This document shows positions 52,901-62,700 of a DNA stretch of 64,000 nt, in pieces (the first letter of the stretch is position 1; the number at the start of each line of letters is the position of its first letter). The DNA is from Enchytraeus crypticus (lineage: Eukaryota; Annelida; Clitellata; Enchytraeida; Enchytraeidae). The notes under the pieces were generated by a model. It made no database searches. It saw only the letters and a program-made list of their open reading frames with translations, and was not told the DNA's origin. Position numbers and translations under genes: made by a program. The stretch is from positions 248,001 to 312,000 of the forward strand of contig CAJHZI010000534.1 in assembly GCA_905160935.1 (NCBI GenBank), in the 5' to 3' direction.

Positions 52901-55900
52901 GAAAACGAAAATAGAATTGATTCAAGTTCGAAAACGAAACCAGGTCTTCATTCTTATCATTGAATATTACAGCATGTCACTTTATTATTATATATTTGTA
53001 TATTATTATTTAGTATTATATATTATAATACATCATTATATTATTATTATTATATATTCATCATCATCATCATCATCATCATCTTCCCTTAAGTCTCAGT
53101 TTAACAAGTATATATTATTATATATTATTAATTATTATTATATATTATTATATATTATTATTACTATATTATTATTGCTATATAATTTATTAATATCATT
53201 GTATATACTGGTGATTCATTTATTTCCTGTTATATCTTCCAGTCACTCTCTGCTCACTGGACGACAAGATCTACTGTAACGGTAAGAAGGACTGTCCTAA
53301 TGGTATCGACGAGGACCCTGAGGTTTGCAAGCACCGTCCAGTCCAGCCGACCACCCTGCCCAAGTGCGGCGACAAGCTCTTCGAGCACCCACAGGCAAGC
53401 TGCGACCCTGCCACCTTCTGCCGTACTAAGGTCTGCCACTCCGTCAGAAACAAGAAGACCTGCGTAAGGGCCGATAACTGCTGCGAGTGCACCCATGGTA
53501 CCCTCTTCAACGGCACCGCCTGCGTCTCGTCCAACGACCACTGCGACTGTCTGGATGAAGAAGGTATCGTGCGTCCAGCCGGATCCACCTGGAAGGACAA
53601 GAAGAATCCAGACTGCGTGATCCACCAGTGTCTCCACAACGAGATCATCACCGTCGACAACAGCAAGAACTGCGCCATCATCAAGGCCTGTAACGAGAAG
53701 GAGATCGGTCCTTTCAAGGAGCCTGGCCAGTGCTGCGCCGTCTGCAAGAAACCAACCGACACCGCAAACCCACCGAAACCAGTCGACGAACCGGCGAAAC
53801 CAGTTGAGCCGACAACGCCAGCGACCAAGTGTCTGACTGACTCTAAGTGTACCTGCGCTGAGGACTGCTTCAAGCCCCGCAAGTGTGACTCCACCGTCCC
53901 ATGCTGCGAGTCCTTCAAGTGCCCAGAGAAGTACGAGAGGTCAACCACCGGTGCATGCATTCTTAAGGCTAACTGCATCAAGACACCACCAACGCCAGTC
54001 AAACCCATCTGCACCCATCCTCTCCTCAAGGAAACCTCGCTCGTTGCCGATATCCAGGCCTCTTCCGTCTACCGCTCCGCCGAACTCGTCCTCTCTGCCG
54101 CCTCTGACGCCATCGTCGGTCGTAACGGCTGGATCGTCAACGCCGACCGCGACAAGGACCGAGAGCTGACGATAAAGTTCACCGAGCCAACCGTTGTGAC
54201 CGGTATTAGCCTCAAGCAGACCGGAATCGTGACCTTCGAGGTCAGGTTCAGCAACGATGGAAAGCTGTTCACTTCCTACCTCCAGGCTGGTGCACCGAAG
54301 GCATTCCAGGGTGCTCGCTTCCCAAGCGACAAGTACGCCAACGCCTTCTTCGAGTCCCAGGTGACCGTGAGATACATTCAGGTCAAGGTACTGGCTGTTG
54401 ATACCAAGACAACAACTGTGCCAAAACTGAACCTCGAGGTTCTGGGTTGCTACAAGGTGCCAGGTATGTAAATGTTATTGCTGTTTTTTGCTTATTGTTA
54501 AGTGATTTCGATTTTTTGTAACTTTAATATACGTATAGTAACTCGAGTGCTCTGGTAACTCTAGTAAATTTCGTTATTGACATGCTATCGTGTATGAAAC
54601 TGCAGTTAAAATTGGCTTTAGCTATCTATCTTTTAGTAAGTATTGCTGAACTGTAGAATATCGATGTCTAACGCAAGGTGCAAAGTTCAAATCGTAGCTT
54701 CGTTGCTGACACGCTCTATCGAAGGAAAATGGCATTAAAATATGTCTAACCGCATCAAATACTATCTGCATTGATATAGTTGATTCAAATTCCGCTTTGA
54801 TTGGTGCAAATCTGACGTCATTTATCATTTATATTTGATCTAAGGTAAATGATTCACTTTTTGACTCAAATTATCTAATTTTTTTTTGTTCTGACGTCAT
54901 TGATTTATGTTCTGACGTCATAAATTTATGTTATGATGTCATATATTTTTTGACCTCACAGCTATCTGCCAGGAAGTGGAAGGATTCTCCAATCCATTCA
55001 TCATCACAGATAAGATGATCAAGGCCGAGCCCGCCGTTGCCACCAGTCCAATCTCCGAGATCCGCCCAACTGGAGCAGGCTGGAAGGTTCCAGTCAGCAG
55101 TCCAGTCAAGCCAAAGGTCACCGTTCAGCTCACAAACAAGGAAGCCATCAAGGTCCAGAAGATCGAAGTTTCCGGTATGCGAATTCTGTGATGAATTCTG
55201 TTTTTACTTGATTTAATTGATATTTCTAATTATTAATTTCTAAATTAATTCGAAAGACCGGTGACAGTATTTGTAAGAAAACAGGCATTAAAATTAGCCT
55301 TAAGTTCTTATATGTTGTTTTGTCAACTTTACAACAGGCACAGTTGTAGGTTGATTCTTTTTGAGGTGGTGAGGAAAGAAAACTACCTTATCAACATTGC
55401 ACAATTTATATTTTGAGTCTGTCTACTTTCCACTTGTTCTAGGTAACGTTATGTCTACTTTCCACTTGTTCCATGTAACGTTATGTCTACTTTCCACTTG
55501 TTCCAGGTAATGTTATGTCTACTTTCAACTTGTTCCAGGTAACGTTATGTCTACTTTCCACTAGTTCCAGGTAACGTTATGTCTACTTTCCACTTGTTCC
55601 AGGTAACGTTGGAGAGATTAGCGTCAAGTACGTCCAGATCCAGAACGCCGCTCCAGTAACTCCAGGCACCACCGAGGTCTCCTTCGTCAAGAAGGCTGGA
55701 TCAGTGGAGGTCGTCTTCGAGCCGTACATCGAGGCCGTGGCTGTGATTGTCGAGGTCAAGTCCCCAGCTGACCCCAAGGTCGACTACAACATCCATATGG
55801 CCGTCACCGCCTGCTTCGATACCACCGGTATGGCCAATCAATCAATCAATCAATCACTAAGAATGTAACGTACAGTTCCTCGCCATAAGGCAATGTCAAG

Positions 55901-56635
55901 GAGGTCTCTTGCAGACTCTACACAAATAGGCGCCAAAGCATCACAAGATGACGACTGAGTACACAGAGACAACAAGAGAAATCGAGATCAAAATAGTGCA
56001 AGTCCATGATCCAAGGCAAACGGACATATTTCCTACTTCTAGTGCTCTGTAAAGTAACTGGTCCAAGGCATTCCTTTTCCACTCAGTCAGTATCACGCTC
56101 AAAAGGAGTACTGTATTGATCTAGATGTTATTATTATTATTAACAACGAAAACTTATATAACAGTGTCATGGCCGAACGCGGTCTTCGAGACTACTTTTA
56201 CAGGAAGAGTTCAATTGAGAGTTCAATTGTAATCATGAGCTAAATAACAATTACAGTTAAATTAATATCTAAACTAGTAAAAATTTCTAAACATGCGCGG
56301 AACTTTACGCTATCCAGCCACACTCATTCCCGACTTCATATACAAAATACTTATAATAAACATACGTTCATGTTGATCCAAGCTCGAAGACTTAGCCTTT
56401 ACCTACCTTGATGTAAACCTTCATTAGGGAAATATGACCTCTGAGATGGTATCCAATGACTCATCACAGTTTCCTTCTTGGTCGCCTTTTTCTACACTTT
56501 CTGTTTACGTTTAAGATATTATATGGCAGTGGTTGGAACACAATCGGGTAATGTTTCCTGACGTCGATGATATTTAATTTGGTAAATGTGACATGGTCAC
56601 ATTTACCAAATTAAATTAAATATATGGTAAAAGTA

Positions 56636-56704
<69 letters not shown>

Positions 56705-59700
56705 TTCATTTATGCTACATTTAGTGGTGTTTTGTCACGTAGGAGTTCCAGTGATTATTCCACAGCCAACAACAACCATTGCTCCAACTACCGCTGTCAC
56801 TACAGTCGGTGAGTGAATAAATACAAACGCATTTCATAATTACTAATTAAATAAGAAATCTATGTATTCGATCACTAATTTGATTATTTAAATGATTTAT
56901 TTAATATCGATCATTGGCTACATCTGCTCAACAGCCGTCGTGTTAATTTGCTAATGGGTAACATAAAGATGTCAACTTTACGATAAATATAATCAGTAAT
57001 TATCTCAGGAGAATAATATATTAGCCAACTTTAACTTAATTAAAATACAAATTTATATATTCTTATTAATTACATTTTCTGCAAAAATTAAATTAAGCTA
57101 ATAGCTAATTTATTACACATGTATACGTTGCTGTAAGAAAATTTAAATCAACTACTCCTATTAGTTGTATTTTGATAAATAAACTATAACACATTTGGAA
57201 AAAATGAGTAAACTAAGTTAATGTTGTTCACTATGTCTTGCCGCAAAGTTAAATTTCTCTGCTCCTATTAGACCTATTTGTATTTCGATTTCAAATTAAA
57301 TTCATCTACATTAATGAGTTTGATGTTTACTTTTTATGCTTCTACACAGCGCCAACCACAACTGTCGTACCGGGCACAACACTGGCTACCACACCAGCAC
57401 CACAGCCAACCACCACCCCAACCACAGGTGGGTTAAACATACTACTACTACTAATAGTAATAATAAATTTCTAACGTCCGTTTCCTCATCCAAGGATGAT
57501 GTCAGGGACGTATCACATGATGTCAGGTTAAACATTTCACATCACCCCAACCACAGAGTATCATAAGGTTTTACTACAATAGTTTTAATATAATCGTTCT
57601 CATATAGTATTTTTATTGTAATAGCTTTACTGCTATAGTTTCACTATAGTAGTTTTCCTGTATATATTTTGCTGTTCAGAGTTGTTATTGCAACAGCAAC
57701 TAATAATAATGAAAATTAAGTTACGTTTAAACATCGTCCCCGTTATCTTTAGCAATTCCGTGTATGATAGTAGATAATAAACAATGTATATTAATAATAT
57801 AAATAATAGAATACTATTAAATTATAAAACTACGCATTACATTCTATTTTCAGTTCTGCCATGCCTGAAGAAGATGCCAGACGAAGGCGTGGTGCCCAAG
57901 GACAAACTGGACGTCACCAAGGTCACTAAACCAGACGGCACCCAGGTCATCGTGGTCAAGAGCAAGAAGGACGACGACACCCCAGTGTTCATCAGCGCCA
58001 AGGTCACTCCAGGCGATTCCTCCAAGGTCACCGTCACACCAATCGGCGAGAATGGCAAACCGGTTGATGAGCCAAAGTCCACCCCAGTGTCTGACCCAAG
58101 CAAACCAGTCGAAGTTGTTCTCAAGAAACCAGTGGAGGCCGACAGCCTGCTCATCGAGTTTACACCCAAGTCCGACAAGCCAGTCAACGCTGATGTAGTG
58201 TCCGTAGTAGCATGTCTGCGCGATGATGGTATTTCTTATTTTATAATTAATATACTGTGTATATGCTGGTATATTGTAACTATTGTTAACTGACTTTAAC
58301 ATTAGCTTTACCAGCTTTTTTTTAAAATTTTTATATTCTGTTCTTCTTTTCATATATGCATAAAATGCGTTATCAGATCATCTAACATTCCATATAATAA
58401 TCGAAAGCTAAATTGGCTGTTTATATGCTGGTAAATTTTTATATTCTGCTGTTCTTTTCATATCCACGTAAAATGCGCTATCAAATCATCTAACATTCCA
58501 AAGAAAGCTAAAGTTCAACGCTATTCTCGAGACGAAATAACTGTTTGCATGTAATATTGTAATTTTATTTGTGACTAGAAATTAAATTAGTTGTAGGATG
58601 GATGCCTGATTTCAATTTCAATCAACCGATTGACTGGTTTTATTCATAGAAGTAACAACAACTCCAGCACCAGCTGTAACAACAACCATTCCTTCAACAA
58701 CAGTTCCAGGAACAACTCTGCCAGGAGTAACCACTGGAACAACATCTGGAACAACCTCTGGAACAACTTCTGGAACTACCTCCGGAACAACATCTGGAAC
58801 AACATCTGGAACAACATCTGGAACAACCTCCGGAACAACATCTGGAACAACATCCGGAACAACATCTGGAACAACATCTGGTACAACATCTGGTACAACC
58901 GCCGGAACCACATCTGTAACAACCGTTGCTATTACAACTGTACCAACAACCGCTCCACCAACAACTATTGCCATTACCACTGTCACTCCACCAAGTATGA
59001 TCAATTCATATTTCAATATAATTGATAATTATCAAACTACTATCAATTGATATACTAAAATAATTAAGCTGATCATCAGTATCATTTCAAAATCAATTCT
59101 AACTTAAAAACTAAAATTTTCAGTTAACATTTATTATAAATGATTTCATAATATAATGCCGTTGATTGCTACGTATGAGTCGTTCTGTTTTAGTCCGCCA
59201 ATGCAAGGTTCGTTCATTTCCTATTAGATTCTTTATTTCTTTTTTTTTATTCATCATTTTTACTGTATACACAAACAACTGATCTATCACATATCGTAAA
59301 ATGTAATAAAATATCATTTAGACATCATTTTTAAAAATTTACAATAAAAGGATTAATGAAATAAGTCTATTGACACGATAAACAGTACGTTAAATTATTG
59401 AGATTCCTATTTGCGTAATCACGTTAATCATATTCTTATATACTGCCAATGACTCACACTTGACTTCTTCTTTCATCTTCTGCAGGGGACACCAAGCTTC
59501 CATGCCTGAAGAAGATGCCTAACGGTGGCGTTGTACCAAAGGACAAACTCGACGCCAAGATCATTCCCAGTGACAAGACCAAGACCGTCGTACTTCAGAG
59601 TCCTACACCCAGTCCGATCACACCAATCTGGGAGAGCATTAAGGTCACCAAGGGTGACGTCGACCAGGTCAAGGTCACTCCAGTTGACAAGAAGGATCAG

Positions 59701-62700
59701 CCAACCGATTCCACTCAGACTGCGAAGGTCACGGATCCTAACAACCCGACTGAGGTCAAGTTCCAGAAACCACTTGAGGCTGATAAGCTGATTGTCACTC
59801 TGATTTCCAAGTCTGGCAAACCATCTGATGCCGACGTCATCTCCGTTGTTGGATGTCTGCCACAGGCTGGTAAGTGCCTCTGCAGTCTTTGTTCTTTGCT
59901 CAGCTTAGTGCTAGCTAAGTTTGGTTGTAACATGTTCCGTAGTGGGCTTTTGGTTAATGTTATGTTAATTAAACAAAATGGCTAGTTCTGTTTATTACTG
60001 TCTAGGTTTTTGTATTTGTAAATAAAGAAATATTATCTGCTTAACAATATCTCTGACGTAATTTGTGCCACTTAAACATTAAATCACAACTGATATTCTG
60101 GTACTTCTCTATTGGCAATGGAAAGAGTGCTTATGCAACACCTTCCGTTGAACCCCAGTTTACATAGGGTGAGAGATTACGAAATGTTGTAGAATGTCTG
60201 GAGCCTAGGCGCTCCCCAACCGAATGCCCTTTTCTACGTTGGTTTGGATCTTAGAGCTTTGTCGCCTTTTACGACACGTGCAGTGTACGGTTAGTCTCTT
60301 CCTCAGCAACTCGGACACAACACGGGTAATATTCTCTCAATGATATTAATATTATTATAATTACAGACGAGACAACAACACCAGCTGCCACCACGCCAGG
60401 ATCAACGCCAGCTGTCTCCACTACCACCACAGCAACCACACCAGCTGCCACCACACCAGGTTCAACACCAGCAGTTACAACACCAGGATCAACACCAGCT
60501 GTCTCCACTACCACCACAGCTACAACCACATCAGCAACAACAGTTGCTGTAACAACACCAGCTGCTACAACGCCAGCTGCCTCTACCACTGTTGCTGTCA
60601 CAACACCAACCACAGCTGCTCCGACTACCGTCCTATCAAGTAAGAAATATAAGAAACTTGTAATATGCTTCAACCACAATTAAATTACACCTAATAGAGA
60701 CAAAGATTATGAATAATATTCGCAAGTATTAGAATTACAGTAGGGACTTGATTTGACAGTAGGGACACTAATTTGATATTGTTTGTATTTATTCAACATC
60801 CAATAGAAAGCGCTTACATACGAAGACTACTAATCAGCAATTTAAATATAGGTATGGTAAATAAACATAACTGTATTAACCAGTTTAACAAAGACTTAAT
60901 ATATCAGATATCGATTGAAACTTTGCAAAATGTGATGTGTATGACTCTGTGATGGATCGAGATCAGTGGAGGGAGAAAACCCAAGAGAGACTACTCTAGT
61001 GTCCACAAAATGATATCAAACAGAAATCTATGATGATTCAACATCAAGAACGCGTTATTTTATTAGCTAAGTCCTTAATAAATTTCTTGTATTTCAGAAC
61101 TGCCATGTTTGGAGAAGATGGAGAACAACGGTGTCGTACCAAAGGACAAGCTCGACTCCACCACAGTTCCAGGCGACAAGAGCACCACCATCACTCTGCA
61201 GAGCCCCAAGCAGACCGAGACCACTCCAGAGTGGGAGAAGATCACAGTCACTAAGGGAGATCTGAAGGAAGTCAAGGTCACGCCAACAGACAAGAGCGGT
61301 AAACCAAGCGACACACCACAGATCACTCCAGTTACTGACTCCAGCAAACCAACTGAGATCAAGTTCACCAAGACTCTGAAGGGTGACAAGCTCGTCGTTG
61401 AACTGACACCAAAGTCTGACAAGAAGACCGACGCTGATGTCGTCTCCGTCGTCGCCTGCATTCCAGTCAAGAAGGACGATGGTAACTACAGCTTCTCTCT
61501 AATAGAATCGCTAATTTAATAAAAGAGTGTCGTTATTGATTTACATTTTGTAGAAATATTAAATTTAGTAATATATGAATAAAACAAAATGCCAATCCTC
61601 TCAGATTGAGCTGCTCTAGATCGTTTCGATTTATGAGTTTAATATGTTTACATACACTTCGTTATTTCTGTCGATGGACATATAGATCCAATCAGCCCCA
61701 TGTTGCCGACATTCAGAAAGAAATTGATAGACAGTTGGTTCATTTTATGCTTTACGATTTCTGTACTATTTCTGAAGATATTCGCTATAGATATATTGTT
61801 CATTCGTTTTTCTCTTCATGACCTAAAATTTATTTCCGCCCTGGTCATACATTGTTTATCCAGATGGATTCTAAAGGAATCTATCTCTAAGATAGTTATA
61901 AGTGTCACTGTCACCCTTGTTTATAAATGTTACTTATATTTTAAAATCGCTTGCTTCAAATATTATGCAATAGCTGTAGCAACTGAAATTGTTCCTTATT
62001 GACTTGCCTAATATATTCTGCTTTTGTCACTGATTCAAACATAGAAACCACCACTACTGCACCAACAACCGCTGCACCAGGAACAACCGCTGGCACCACT
62101 GCTGGCTCCACAACCGGCACAACAACTGGAACCACATCTGGCACTACAGCCGGAACAACATCTGGCACTACTTCCGGCACTACACCAGGCTCAACTGTTG
62201 GCACAACTGCGGTCCCATCTACCACCATTGTAACAAAGAGACCATCAGGTAATATTTTAAAGTTGTAAAAAGCAGCAGCTGATGGTAAGATACATGCATT
62301 TAGCAGGCGAATTAATTTGTAATTAATTTGATTATGTCATTAAGATATTCGACCAAGAATCAGTATGTGCGGGGTTCAATCCTGGGCTCGCCCGTCACTG
62401 ACATAGCTTTCAAGTGAGGAAACTGATGTTAACCATAACATTTTTAATAAAAATATTTTTACGCTGGTATTACGTTATCACGTATTCTGAAATCGATTTT
62501 CTTTACAATTTAGATGCATAAAGACAAATACTTTCAATTCATATAGATTCTTAAGAATCGCACATTTAAAAATGAGACTTAAACATCCTATTAATTATGG
62601 AGTTCTAAATTTAGACATTCTTGAGTTATATGTTTATATAAAATGTTCCATTGAACTTTTCTAAATTTATATTTTAAGTTCCAACCACATCTGCACCATG

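Noticed and set aside
61606-62002. Two overlapping + strand frames of 71 and 100 codons in the D31-T32 intron
   Set aside because: No family resemblance and no phase 1-1 exon boundaries; intronic chance frames are more likely.
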